The notes beneath the pieces were generated by a model. The model did no database searches, was not told the DNA's origin, and saw nothing but the letters and a program-made list of their open reading frames with translations. Source: Reinekea forsetii (GTDB lineage Bacteria; Pseudomonadota; Gammaproteobacteria; Pseudomonadales; Natronospirillaceae). From it: 64,000 nt of DNA. Within the stretch, counting starts at the first letter, position 1. The number at the start of each line of letters is the position of its first letter. Positions 9,000 through 18,224 of the stretch are shown in pieces. The position numbers were made by a program, and so were the translations under genes. The stretch covers positions 410,040 through 474,039 of the forward strand of contig NZ_JAHKPH010000011.1 in assembly GCF_018860385.1 (NCBI RefSeq). Direction: 5' to 3'.

Positions 9000-11357
9000 A
9001 TGCAACCTATGGCTAAAAAAACTCCCCAAAAACCGAAAAAAACCTCATCAAAACCAAAGAAAAAGTCGAATCAGCGGCGTCATCTATGGCATTCCATTGT
9101 AAGCATTAGTCTTAAAATAGGCCTAGTGGCGGCATGCTTGGTGTTTTTTTGGATGATCTACTTAAATGCCGTTGTTAAAGAGCGCTTTGAAGGCCGTCGT
9201 TTTCAAATACCTGCACGCGTCTACAGTGAAGCTCAAGAAATCTATGCCGGTGCGCCTGTTCGGCAATCTGAATTTATCCAATTACTTAACCAGCTGGGCT
9301 ACCGTAATTCGGCCTCTGTTTCGCAAGAAGGGCGATATGTAGAGCAAGGCAGTCAGGTACGGGTGTATACCAGAGGGTTCCGTTTTTGGGATGGTGAAGA
9401 AGCGGGCAAAAGACTCAATATTCAATTTGATGCAAATGGCATAGCACAAGTTACCGATTCAGCTGGGCAATCTGTTCTACTTAGCCGATTAGACCCATTA
9501 TATATGGGCCAGGTGTACCCTGGGGTAGCAGAAGATCGCGTGTTGTATCGGTTAGAGGAAATGCCAGAAACTTTAGTGCTGGGTTTGTTGTTAGTCGAAG
9601 ATGATCGGTTCTTTGAGCATCACGGGGTGTCGATTCGAGGCATTGCTCGAGCCCTAATTGCTAACATAATTTCGGGGCGTGTATCTCAAGGGGGCAGCAC
9701 GCTGACGCAACAGTTGGTTAAAAATCTATACTTAACCTCAGAGAAAAAAATCAGCCGAAAGATAAATGAAGCGTTGATGTCACTTATTTTAGAGTTTCAT
9801 TTCTCTAAGAATGAAATTTTAGAAACCTACATGAATGAAGTATACGTTGCGCAGCAAGGGTCACGATCTATTCATGGTTTTGGTTTGGCAGCGCAGTTCT
9901 TCTTTGCCACCACCTTGCAAGATCTCGATATTCATCAGCAAGCGTTGCTTATTGGTTTGATTAAAGGTCCTTCTTATTATAATCCGCGCCGAAACCCAGA
10001 ACGTGCCACCAAGCGACGAAATACCGTATTAGAAGTCTGGCTCGACAGCGGCTTAATTAACGATGCCCAATATCAAGCGGCCTTAAAAGCACCATTGGAT
10101 GTGGCGGATAAGCCCGGCCAAGCGAGCTTTCCTGCCTTTATGGATGGTCTGCGCCGTCAATTGCAAAAAGACTATCGAAAAGACGACTTAATGGCCGAAG
10201 GGCTGTCTATTTTTACAACGTTGAGCCCGGTGGCTCAAACCACAATTGAGCAGCAAGTAGCTGTTGGTTTGGCCGATATAGAGCGAGACCATCGCTTAGA
10301 GCCGAAGTTTTTACAATCGGCCGCTGTGATGACTCGCCCATCGACCGGTGACGTATTGGCGGTAGTAGGCGATCGGGATGCACGAGCTTCGGGCTTTAAT
10401 CGCGCACTCGATGCACAACGTTCAATTGGCTCGTTAATGAAGCCAGCCGTTTATTTAGCGGCCATTGAACAAGGCTATAATTTATCCGACTTAATCAGTG
10501 ACGCTGATGTGACCGTAGGTGCAGGTGATGGCACCACTTGGCAACCGAAAAACTATGACAAAACCAGCCACGGAAACCCGATGTTGATTGATGCGATGGC
10601 GAATTCTTACAATCAAGCAACCGCACGTTTAGGCATGGAAGTAGGTCTAGCAAACGTATTTGATGTCATAAATCGGTTGGGTATTGGCAATCAGGTCGCC
10701 AAAGTACCCGCTGTGATGTTGGGAGCTCACGGCATGTCGCCTATGCAGGTGGCTCAAATGTATCAAACCATCGCTGGGAATGGTTTTCACACGCCACTTA
10801 ACTTTATTCGTGCCGTTTCGCACCCTGAACAAGGGTTGATACAGCGCTTTGATTTATCGGTGAAGAAGCAGTTCGAGCCTGAGCATATTCATATATTGCA
10901 GCGCGCAATGCATGAAGTAACCGTCACTGGTACCGCCAGAAGCCTTCAATGGCGTTTGCCTAAAGACTGGTGGATTGCAGGTAAAACAGGCACAACCGAT
11001 GATAATCGCGATGCTTGGTTTGCCGGCCTAACAGGCGACAGACAGCTTGTAATTTGGGTGGGTAATGATGATAACAAACCCACGCCGCTCACGGGGTCTT
11101 CTGGCGCATTGCCTATTTGGGCAAAAGTGATGCAAGTATTGCGACCCATTCAAGAGCGCCGAACTTTACCGACAAATATTGTTGAAATAGACGTGAATAA
11201 AGCCGGCCGACAAGTACCCAGTTGGTGTGACGATGTGCGGACAATTCCCTTTATTGCTGGCAATGAACCGGCACGCGGCCTAACCTGTCACAGTAATGAA
11301 ACCAAACCCGAAACGGAAGATTCTACATGGCTACAAAAACTATTTGGGCGACCTTAG
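9000..11357 (+). CDS. mrcB: Penicillin-binding protein 1B (bifunctional peptidoglycan synthase)
   Basis: Class A PBP that polymerises and cross-links peptidoglycan. Order: basic cytoplasmic tail, one membrane helix, a UB2H-like regulatory domain, a GT51 glycosyltransferase domain (E-D-D-R-F-F-E-H-H-G and Q-G-G-S-T-L-T-Q-Q motifs) and a transpeptidase domain with S-L-M-K, S-Y-N and K-T-G-T motifs. The open frame begins at 8934, but the ATG codons at 9000 and 9009 give a more usual short basic tail; none has a clear ribosome-binding site. The 3' end overlaps the following lipoprotein gene by 31 bp. Confidence 0.94.
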   Translation: MQPMAKKTPQKPKKTSSKPKKKSNQRRHLWHSIVSISLKIGLVAACLVFFWMIYLNAVVKERFEGRRFQIPARVYSEAQEIYAGAPVRQSEFIQLLNQLGYRNSASVSQEGRYVEQGSQVRVYTRGFRFWDGEEAGKRLNIQFDANGIAQVTDSAGQSVLLSRLDPLYMGQVYPGVAEDRVLYRLEEMPETLVLGLLLVEDDRFFEHHGVSIRGIARALIANIISGRVSQGGSTLTQQLVKNLYLTSEKKISRKINEALMSLILEFHFSKNEILETYMNEVYVAQQGSRSIHGFGLAAQFFFATTLQDLDIHQQALLIGLIKGPSYYNPRRNPERATKRRNTVLEVWLDSGLINDAQYQAALKAPLDVADKPGQASFPAFMDGLRRQLQKDYRKDDLMAEGLSIFTTLSPVAQTTIEQQVAVGLADIERDHRLEPKFLQSAAVMTRPSTGDVLAVVGDRDARASGFNRALDAQRSIGSLMKPAVYLAAIEQGYNLSDLISDADVTVGAGDGTTWQPKNYDKTSHGNPMLIDAMANSYNQATARLGMEVGLANVFDVINRLGIGNQVAKVPAVMLGAHGMSPMQVAQMYQTIAGNGFHTPLNFIRAVSHPEQGLIQRFDLSVKKQFEPEHIHILQRAMHEVTVTGTARSLQWRLPKDWWIAGKTGTTDDNRDAWFAGLTGDRQLVIWVGNDDNKPTPLTGSSGALPIWAKVMQVLRPIQERRTLPTNIVEIDVNKAGRQVPSWCDDVRTIPFIAGNEPARGLTCHSNETKPETEDSTWLQKLFGRP

Positions 11358-11968
11358 CCGCAACAACGTTGTGGCTTACTGGTTGTGCCACACTTTCTGG
11401 CATCGATCAAAATACACAGAGCCAGCGAGAGAGTAATCAACCGCAAATGTCTGAGCTTGATACCGAGGCGGCCAATAGTGCAACGGCTTCTTCTGAAGCA
11501 TCAGCCGCGAGTGATGAAACCATTGCAAAAAAAGAGCCCGCTCAAACCAGTCAGCCTGCACCATCATCGAAGCCTCAGCAAGATCCAGGTGTTGATGCGG
11601 TACAAGCACAAAGCGAACCTGCAGAACCGCCACCAAGCCCGGAACAGGTGGTTATTCGTTTGCAACAATTAGCGTTGCAATTGCAAAGTGAAGGCAAATG
11701 GCAAGAAGCCGAAACTGTGTTACAGCGTGCCTTACGTATAGATGTGCAGAAGGTGGATATTTATCACCAATTGGCCACCGTGCGTATGGGGCAGCAGCGC
11801 TTTACCGAAGCCGAACAAATTGCCATGAAAGGCCTAACCTATACCGATAAATCGCCAAAATTTAAAGCATCGTTATGGGAAGTGATAGCACAGTGTCGCT
11901 CAGCGCAAGGAGATATTGATGGTGCTAATGAAGCGCGTGAAGAAATGCTAAAGTGGATGTCACCTTAG
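11327..11968 (+). CDS. TPR lipoprotein, candidate PBP1b activator (LpoP-like)
   Basis: A 213-residue lipoprotein: signal peptide ending in the lipobox L-T-G-C near residue 20, a long low-complexity Ser/Ala/Glu/Pro/Gln linker (about residues 25-105), then a C-terminal tetratricopeptide-repeat domain. A long flexible linker that spans the periplasm and ends in a TPR domain is the architecture of LpoP, the PBP1b activator described in Pseudomonas aeruginosa. The gene overlaps mrcB by 31 bp in another frame, implying translational coupling and supporting a shared function. Assignment as activator is inference from architecture plus position. Confidence 0.8.
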   Translation: MATKTIWATLAATTLWLTGCATLSGIDQNTQSQRESNQPQMSELDTEAANSATASSEASAASDETIAKKEPAQTSQPAPSSKPQQDPGVDAVQAQSEPAEPPPSPEQVVIRLQQLALQLQSEGKWQEAETVLQRALRIDVQKVDIYHQLATVRMGQQRFTEAEQIAMKGLTYTDKSPKFKASLWEVIAQCRSAQGDIDGANEAREEMLKWMSP

Positions 11969-11980
11969 CATTTCTCAGTT

Positions 11981-13183
11981 TTATTTCGCCTTAAGTGAAT
12001 CAACAACTAACGTGCATGCGCCGAGCGTATGGTAATCACACTTAGCGCCCGCTTCACTTTTTTTATCGGTTACTTTTGAGTTGTCGGCATTTAATATACG
12101 AAACCAAGCACCATGCTTGTGATCAATGAAATGTTGCCAGCTGTACTGCCAAAGTTGATCGTAGTGTTTCCAGTATTTTTCATCACCAGTGGCTTGAGCT
12201 AGCAACGCGGCGGCCGCAAAACTTTCGGCTTGAACCCAAAAGTATTTGTCATCGTCACAAATATTTCTGTCAGGATCAAAACCATAAAACAAGCCGCCGT
12301 GCTCGGTATCCCACGCAATTTCAAACGCTTTATCAAAAAGCTGCTGTGCGCGTTCAACCATCCAGTTTTCAGGCTTATGTTTATGCAACATGAGCAGTAA
12401 TTTAGTCCACTCAGTTTGGTGTCCGGGTTGAAACCCCCACGGGCGGTATAAGTTTTTTGGGTCATCCTTGTTGTAATCCCAATCGATGTTTAGATCGGAT
12501 TTAAAATGCTCCCAAATTAAACCACCCGATTTATCAGCTTGTTCAACCGCAATGGTTCTTGCCAAAGCGTAGGCTCTATCTAAAAATTGGTCATCGTGGG
12601 TGGCTTCGTAGGCAAAAATTAAGGCTTCGCACATGTGCATATTGGCATTCTGGCCGCGATAGTCAGAGGTTTGCGACCAATCTGCAGAGACTTCATCAGC
12701 GTATAGGCCTTGCTCTGCCTGCCAAAAATGCTTTTCTAGCAAAGACCAAGTGTGATAAATATCGGCTCGTGCACTTTCATCGCCTTGCTTTAAAACTGTT
12801 GCAAAAGCCAGCATGACAAACGCCAAACCGTAGCATTGGTTGGTTTCATCGTTTATTTGGTGATTTTCAAAAGTCCAGACATAGCCTTGTCGTGAATTTT
12901 GCCAGTGCTGAGATCTTAAAAACACCAAGCCATGTTGTGCCATCAATTTATGGTTTTCGTCACCGAAAAGGCGATGGGCTTGCTCAAAATTAAAAATCAT
13001 TCGGCACGAACTCACAAGATGCTTCGTGCCTCGATCAAAGACATCACCGTTATCTAAATAGTTGTGAAAAAAACCGCCGGATTCATCTTTAGCGTGCTGG
13101 TAAAAATCGATAATCGATTTGATGTGAGACTCTAAAAAGTCAACCGATCTAAAATTTGGTAGCGTTGATTGAATGTTGCTCAC
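11981..13183 (-). CDS. AGE-family epimerase/isomerase, likely D-mannose isomerase
   Basis: A 400-residue (alpha/alpha)6-barrel protein of the N-acylglucosamine 2-epimerase family. The segment T-K-H-L-V-S-S-C-R-M-I-F-N-F and conserved His residues in the second half (Q-P-G-H-Q-T-E-W) fit the mannose isomerase (YihS/ManI) branch, which interconverts mannose and fructose. Its gene begins 3 bp after the end of a fructokinase gene. Together they would convert mannose to fructose to fructose 6-phosphate. Cellobiose 2-epimerase or GlcNAc 2-epimerase activity cannot be excluded from sequence. Confidence 0.82.
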   Translation of the reverse strand: MSNIQSTLPNFRSVDFLESHIKSIIDFYQHAKDESGGFFHNYLDNGDVFDRGTKHLVSSCRMIFNFEQAHRLFGDENHKLMAQHGLVFLRSQHWQNSRQGYVWTFENHQINDETNQCYGLAFVMLAFATVLKQGDESARADIYHTWSLLEKHFWQAEQGLYADEVSADWSQTSDYRGQNANMHMCEALIFAYEATHDDQFLDRAYALARTIAVEQADKSGGLIWEHFKSDLNIDWDYNKDDPKNLYRPWGFQPGHQTEWTKLLLMLHKHKPENWMVERAQQLFDKAFEIAWDTEHGGLFYGFDPDRNICDDDKYFWVQAESFAAAALLAQATGDEKYWKHYDQLWQYSWQHFIDHKHGAWFRILNADNSKVTDKKSEAGAKCDYHTLGACTLVVDSLKAK

Positions 13184-13186
13184 AAC

Positions 13187-14137
13187 TTAGCTCTCCAAAT
13201 CGTCTAACGTTGGCAAGGCTGTAAACGCACCTTGCCGAGCTACTGTAAAGGCTCCACATTTGCTAGCGAAAACAGTCATAGCCTCTAATGTAGATTGGCT
13301 TGCAATGGCTTTGCGTATATCACTTTGTTCTGAGAGAGCAAATAAAAAGCCACCTGTGAAAGCATCGCCTGCTGCGGTTGTATCTTTTACTTCTGTATCG
13401 GGCGGTGAAATTTCAGAGTAGATGCCCTTGGCTAAAATCTTGATCGGGTTGCCGGCGTCTGTGAGTAAAACAACTTTAGCTCCCAGACCAATGACTGTTT
13501 TCACGAAGGCTGCTTCACCTTCGGGCTCTAGAAAATCGAGTTCTTCCTTTGACACCTTTACAATGTCAACGTGTTCGAAACAGGCTCGAATTCTATCTTT
13601 GTCAATGGTGTTGTTCGGCCACAAGTTATGGCGAAGATTTACATCGAAACTGACTAAACAGCCTTGCTTACGGGCACGCTCTAACGCAAACAAAGTGGTC
13701 GAGGCTATGTTTTCATCGGTTAAAGTGTTTGAGCAAAAATGAAATATGTTTGCGTCTCTAAACCAAATGTCTTTTATATCTTGAGGAGTTATTAACAAGT
13801 CGGCCGTTTTTTCACGGTAAAACTCAAATGAACGCTCACCGGTTTCATCAAGCATGACAAAGGCAAGGGCGGTTTTAGCCGAAGCATGCGTCATCAGATG
13901 CGCAGTATCGACTTCATAGGTTTCGAGGGCATTTTTAAGAAACTGACCAAAGCTATCATTGCCGACTTGACCGGCGAACCGAGCATCACCGCCGAGTTTA
14001 GCAATGGCCACAGCAACATTGGCAGGAGCACCCCCTGGAAATTGACGAAATTCAGGAATGGCGAGCGGCCCTTCGGCTTGCGAACCGGTATTCAAAAAAT
14101 CTATCAAGGCTTCACCGAAACAAAGAACAGCCGCCAT
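13187..14137 (-). CDS. PfkB-family carbohydrate kinase, likely fructokinase
   Basis: A 316-residue ribokinase-fold sugar kinase. The N-terminal G-G-A-P-A-N-V-A-V-A signature binds sugar, and the C-terminal D-T-T-A-A-G-D-A-F-T-G-G-F motif holds the catalytic Asp and the anion hole. Sequence style matches bacterial fructokinases, and the downstream mannose isomerase-like gene supports fructose as substrate, giving fructose 6-phosphate. First gene of a two-gene leftward operon. No transporter or regulator for the sugar is adjacent. Confidence 0.85.
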   Translation of the reverse strand: MAAVLCFGEALIDFLNTGSQAEGPLAIPEFRQFPGGAPANVAVAIAKLGGDARFAGQVGNDSFGQFLKNALETYEVDTAHLMTHASAKTALAFVMLDETGERSFEFYREKTADLLITPQDIKDIWFRDANIFHFCSNTLTDENIASTTLFALERARKQGCLVSFDVNLRHNLWPNNTIDKDRIRACFEHVDIVKVSKEELDFLEPEGEAAFVKTVIGLGAKVVLLTDAGNPIKILAKGIYSEISPPDTEVKDTTAAGDAFTGGFLFALSEQSDIRKAIASQSTLEAMTVFASKCGAFTVARQGAFTALPTLDDLES

Positions 14138-14212
14138 AAGTACTCCTAACTATAAAAAAGTGGATGGATAATGGGGCTGATTGTAATCGAATTCTTGGCT
14201 TATTCTTAGCCC

Positions 14213-14842
14213 CTAATCGGTAACAAAGGGTAATACGTTATTAAGAATGAGCGGTTGCGCTTGAGCCGTAGGGTGTAAACCATCGGCTTGCATATATTCA
14301 TCGTAGCCAGCCACGCCTTCCAGTAAAAAGGGTAGGTAGCCCGTTTCATACTCATTAGCGAGCAATGCATATTGATTAAAGAAGGGCTCGGTATAGCGTT
14401 TGCCGAAATTTGGCGGTAAGCGAATGCCCAACAAGACGACCTCGGCACCTTGATTTTGCGCTAGAGTGATCATTTTTCTTAAGTTTTCAGTGGTCTGATT
14501 GATAGGGTAGCCGCGTAAACCATCATTAGCGCCCAGTTCAATCATGACGATGTCTGGTTGGGTTTCGGATAAAAGAGCAGGCAATCGGTCTAACCCACCT
14601 TTAGAGGTTTCACCGCTGATGCTGCTGTTCACTACGGTAACGCCTTCGCCAAGTTGCTTGGCCATTAGGGTTACCCATGTTTGCTCAGGAAGCATACCGT
14701 AACCAGCCGATAAGCTATCACCGTGAACTAAAATGGTCTTAGCGTGACTAATGGGACTGAATAAAAGCAGTAAAATTGAACAAACTAGGGCAACAATTCC
14801 CTTATTCTTATGTGCAAATATATTTTGGATGGCTATTCTCAT
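14213..14842 (-). CDS. tesA: Arylesterase / thioesterase I-lysophospholipase (SGNH hydrolase)
   Basis: A 209-residue periplasmic SGNH hydrolase. A signal peptide (about residues 1-34, ending S-H-A) precedes block I G-D-S-L-S-A-G-Y-G with the catalytic Ser, block III G-A-N-D-G and block V D-G-L-H-P with the catalytic Asp and His. TesA cleaves acyl thioesters, aryl esters and lysophospholipids. As in E. coli it is divergent from an ABC ATPase gene. The only plausible ATG overlaps the ABC start codon on the other strand. Confidence 0.92.
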   Translation of the reverse strand: MRIAIQNIFAHKNKGIVALVCSILLLLFSPISHAKTILVHGDSLSAGYGMLPEQTWVTLMAKQLGEGVTVVNSSISGETSKGGLDRLPALLSETQPDIVMIELGANDGLRGYPINQTTENLRKMITLAQNQGAEVVLLGIRLPPNFGKRYTEPFFNQYALLANEYETGYLPFLLEGVAGYDEYMQADGLHPTAQAQPLILNNVLPFVTD

Positions 14843-15530
14843 GACAACTCAGACCGATGTAATAATTCAGACACAAGATCTTAAACAGGAAGTACCGAAT
14901 CGGGAAGGGGCATTAGTCATTCTCAAAGGTATAAATATGGCAATTTATTCTGGAGAGAGTATCGCAATTGTAGGTGTCTCAGGGTCTGGTAAATCTACAT
15001 TGCTCGGTATGTTGGCGGGGTTAGATACGCCCAGTAGCGGGCACATTCATGTTGCTGGCCAAGATATTACTCAAATGGACGAAGAAGGCCGTGCGCTGTT
15101 ACGTGGTGAAAAGGTGAGTTTTGTGTTTCAAAACTTTCAGTTGCTACCTAGTTTAACGGCCTTAGAAAATGTCATGTTGCCTTTAGAAGTCAAAGGACTA
15201 GCCAATCCAGATAAGCAGGCTCAATCTTGGTTAGAGCGCGTGGGGTTATCAGATCGAATAAGCCACTATCCGCAACAACTCAGTGGCGGTGAGCAGCAAC
15301 GTGTGGCGGTAGCCCGTGCATTTGCAAGTGAATCGGCGATTTTGTTTGCCGATGAACCCACCGGGAATTTGGATACCACCACGGGAGATAAAATTGCCGA
15401 TTTATTGTTTAGCCTAAACAAAGAACAAAAAACCACCTTGGTATTAGTCACTCATGACCCTCATCTCGCCGCAAGGTGTGATAGACAGTTTGAAATGACG
15501 GCTGGAGAATTGGTTGAGGTAACAGCATGA
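14841..15530 (+). CDS. ABC transporter ATP-binding protein (YbbA/LolD-like)
   Basis: A 229-residue nucleotide-binding subunit with Walker A G-V-S-G-S-G-K-S-T, Q-loop, signature L-S-G-G-E-Q-Q-R, Walker B I-L-F-A-D-E-P-T-G-N and H-loop. It belongs to the MacB/LolD/FtsE-like group that works with FtsX-type permeases. The frame stays open further upstream, but the ATG chosen gives the family-standard N-terminus. It overlaps the permease gene by 4 bp. E. coli YbbA-YbbP, next to tesA, is the obvious equivalent; substrate unknown. Confidence 0.9.
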   Translation: MTTQTDVIIQTQDLKQEVPNREGALVILKGINMAIYSGESIAIVGVSGSGKSTLLGMLAGLDTPSSGHIHVAGQDITQMDEEGRALLRGEKVSFVFQNFQLLPSLTALENVMLPLEVKGLANPDKQAQSWLERVGLSDRISHYPQQLSGGEQQRVAVARAFASESAILFADEPTGNLDTTTGDKIADLLFSLNKEQKTTLVLVTHDPHLAARCDRQFEMTAGELVEVTA

Positions 15531-18031
15531 GTTCAAACACACGGAAAACGCTGGGTGCATTGACCGTTAAACTGCTGTGGCGAGATTGGCGTGGTGGGGA
15601 GCTCAATGTACTCATTGCCGCTTTACTGGTGGCGGTGACCACGGTAACAGGCATTGGTCTATTTTCAGACCGAATTCGTAATTCTATTTTAGACGAAGCC
15701 AGTTCTTTGTTGGCAGCCGATGCTCAAATTTCCGGTAGCCAACCAATAGAGGCTCAGTGGCAAGCCCAAGCTCAATCGTATGGATTAGAAACGGCCAATG
15801 TCATAGGGTTTCAGGCAATGGCTTTTGGGAATGATGGCAAGTTGCAATTAGCCTCTATCAAAGCGGTATCCTCTGAGTACCCACTTAAGGGTGTTCTGGA
15901 AGTGTCTAACGAGCCCTACGGTGAGGTTTCGGTTGTAACGCAAGGACCAAAACCTGGCGAAGCTTGGCTTAATTCTCGCGTTGTTGCAGCATTGGGGGTT
16001 TCTATTGGTGATGTAATCGGCGTCGGCGATACCGATTTAACCGTAACCAAAGTGCTCGTAAAAGAACCCGATAGCCAAAGTGGCGGCTTAGGGTTTTCGC
16101 CTCGAGTAATGATCAACGCCGAAGATATTGACGCCACAGGTGCTGTGCAAGTGGGCAGTCGTGTTCAATATCGTTTGTTGTTGGCAGGAGACAACATTGA
16201 GGCCTTTCAAGAAGAATGGTCTCAAATAGAGGTAGAACACCACAGATGGCGTGATGTTACAGATGCCAATGAAAGCGTGACCGAAACCTTAGAAAGAGCT
16301 GAAAGCTTTTTATTGTTAGCGGGTGCTCTTGGGGTTGTATTAGGGGGGGTGGCGTTAGCACTCGCTTCTAAACGCTACGCAAGCCGCCAACTTAGCCATG
16401 TAGCCTTGTTAAAAACCTTAGGTTTAACACCCGTAAATATTTCGTGGTTATACGCTGGCAACTTAATGATTTTGGGCGCTATCGTTGTAACGCTGGGCTT
16501 GGCATTAGGTTGGTTTCTGCATTGGTCTTTCTTAGAGGTGTTTAGCGGATTATTTCCTAGAGAACTTGAACCAGCAACCGCAAGGCCGTTGCTCATTGGC
16601 GTACTGACTGGCTTTGTGTGCTTAATTGCGTTTGCTTTTCCTCCGATGTGGATGTTGCGTAATACACCACCTTCGCGAGTGCTACGATCGGACATGGCAG
16701 GCGGCACATTAAGCCAAGCAAAAACGATGATCCTAGGTGGTTTAGCGGTAATTGGTTTGGTGTATTTTTATTCAAAAAGTTTTGCAATTACGATCGCAAT
16801 CGTCATAGCCGGTGCCGTAGCGGTGGTGGGCGTAAGTTTGTTGGCTCGCGCAATGATTTACTTGGCCAAAAAATTGGCCTCTCGCCTTGGTACTACGTGG
16901 CGTTTAGGCCTGGCCAGTTTGCAGCGACACAGTAGTCAAAATAGCTTTCAAATTGTGATATTTTCGATGTCGCTCATGTTGCTGTTTATTTTAACGTTAT
17001 TACGAACAAGCTTGTTATCGCAATGGCAAGACCAGCTGCCAGAAGGCACGCCGAACCACTTTGCTTTTAATATCTTCGAAGAGGACCGTGCCGGTTTAGA
17101 GTCGATCTTTGAGCGCAATGACATTCAATCTACGCCTTTTTACCCAATGATTCGCGGGCGCTTAACTTATGTCAATGAAGAGTCTATTGCCGACAGAGTA
17201 GAGCGCTTAAAGCCCGATGGCGATGATTTCAGGCGAGAACTCAATAATACTTGGTCAAACACGCTGGCAGAAGACAACGAAGTAGTAGAAGGCGAATGGT
17301 TCGATGCCGAAGATGCTACTAAAAATCTAGTGTCGGTTGAGCAAGATTACGCAAAAGCATTGAATATTCAAATAGGTGATGAATTGACCTTTTCTTTTGG
17401 TGGCCAAGAAGTAAAAGTTGAAGTTGATAACCTAAGAACGGTTCAATGGGATAGCTTATCGCCAAACTTTTATATCATTTTTAGCGCGCCTATTTTAGGT
17501 GGCGCAGGCGCGGCTAATTTAACCAGCTTTTACTTGGATGAATCTCAAAAGCCATTGCTGGTTGAAATTTTACAAGCCTACCCCACCATAACAGTCATTG
17601 AAGTGGATGCCATCATTGAGCAGATTCAAGGCATCGTGTCGCAAGTGACCTTGGCGATTGAGTTTATTTTATCGCTAGTGTTGATAGCGGGGTTAATCGT
17701 ATTAATCGCCAGTGTGCAAGCTACGCTAGACAGCCGATTAAAAGAGAGTGCCATTTTGCGTACATTAGGAGCAAAAGCTCAGTTAATAAGGGGCTCTTTA
17801 GCTATTGAGTTCATAGCATTGGGCACCTTGGCCGGAGTTTTAGCCGTGTTAGGCGCTGAAACAACTCTGTATTTCTTACAAACAGAGCTGCTTAACATTG
17901 AATACCAGCCAAGTTACGGTCTTTGGGTATTGGGGCCAGTATGCGGCGGCATCTTAATTGGATTAGTGGGCAGCTTGTCTACCCGAAAGGTAGTCAAAGT
18001 AGCGCCGATGACCGTATTAAGGCAACTTTAG
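15527..18031 (+). CDS. FtsX-like ABC transporter permease (YbbP-like)
   Basis: An 834-residue permease with a first N-terminal helix, a periplasmic domain, a cluster of helices around residues 260-470, a second periplasmic domain and a C-terminal FtsX domain of three helices. This is the ten-helix arrangement of YbbP-type proteins. Start ATG overlaps the ATPase stop (ATGA). The pair with the upstream ATPase and the neighbouring tesA mirrors the E. coli ybbA-ybbP-tesA locus, which suggests a lipid- or envelope-related role. No substrate can be named. Confidence 0.9.
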   Translation: MSSNTRKTLGALTVKLLWRDWRGGELNVLIAALLVAVTTVTGIGLFSDRIRNSILDEASSLLAADAQISGSQPIEAQWQAQAQSYGLETANVIGFQAMAFGNDGKLQLASIKAVSSEYPLKGVLEVSNEPYGEVSVVTQGPKPGEAWLNSRVVAALGVSIGDVIGVGDTDLTVTKVLVKEPDSQSGGLGFSPRVMINAEDIDATGAVQVGSRVQYRLLLAGDNIEAFQEEWSQIEVEHHRWRDVTDANESVTETLERAESFLLLAGALGVVLGGVALALASKRYASRQLSHVALLKTLGLTPVNISWLYAGNLMILGAIVVTLGLALGWFLHWSFLEVFSGLFPRELEPATARPLLIGVLTGFVCLIAFAFPPMWMLRNTPPSRVLRSDMAGGTLSQAKTMILGGLAVIGLVYFYSKSFAITIAIVIAGAVAVVGVSLLARAMIYLAKKLASRLGTTWRLGLASLQRHSSQNSFQIVIFSMSLMLLFILTLLRTSLLSQWQDQLPEGTPNHFAFNIFEEDRAGLESIFERNDIQSTPFYPMIRGRLTYVNEESIADRVERLKPDGDDFRRELNNTWSNTLAEDNEVVEGEWFDAEDATKNLVSVEQDYAKALNIQIGDELTFSFGGQEVKVEVDNLRTVQWDSLSPNFYIIFSAPILGGAGAANLTSFYLDESQKPLLVEILQAYPTITVIEVDAIIEQIQGIVSQVTLAIEFILSLVLIAGLIVLIASVQATLDSRLKESAILRTLGAKAQLIRGSLAIEFIALGTLAGVLAVLGAETTLYFLQTELLNIEYQPSYGLWVLGPVCGGILIGLVGSLSTRKVVKVAPMTVLRQL

Positions 18032-18154
18032 TTAAGTTGGCAATGTTAATAGAAACTATGCCACTGATAGCCAGTTGCTATGATAGTTATAGCTTGTATT
18101 GACAAGCATTTTCACATGGAATCAGTTAAAGTAGCTGCCCTCGAATTAAGACAG

Positions 18155-18186
18155 AAGTGCTGTTGGGAGTTAAGCAGCACTTTTAT
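18155..18186 (+). promoter_or_regulatory. Hairpin in the peroxiredoxin leader
   Basis: AAGTGCTG pairs perfectly with CAGCACTT across a 12-base loop and is followed by a short T-rich tail. It lies 38 bp before the peroxiredoxin ATG. It may terminate the upstream ABC transcript or act as a leader attenuator. The T-tract is short. Confidence 0.5.
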
Positions 18187-18224
18187 AATAAAGTAACCAT
18201 CAATACTTTAAATGGAGAATAAAT

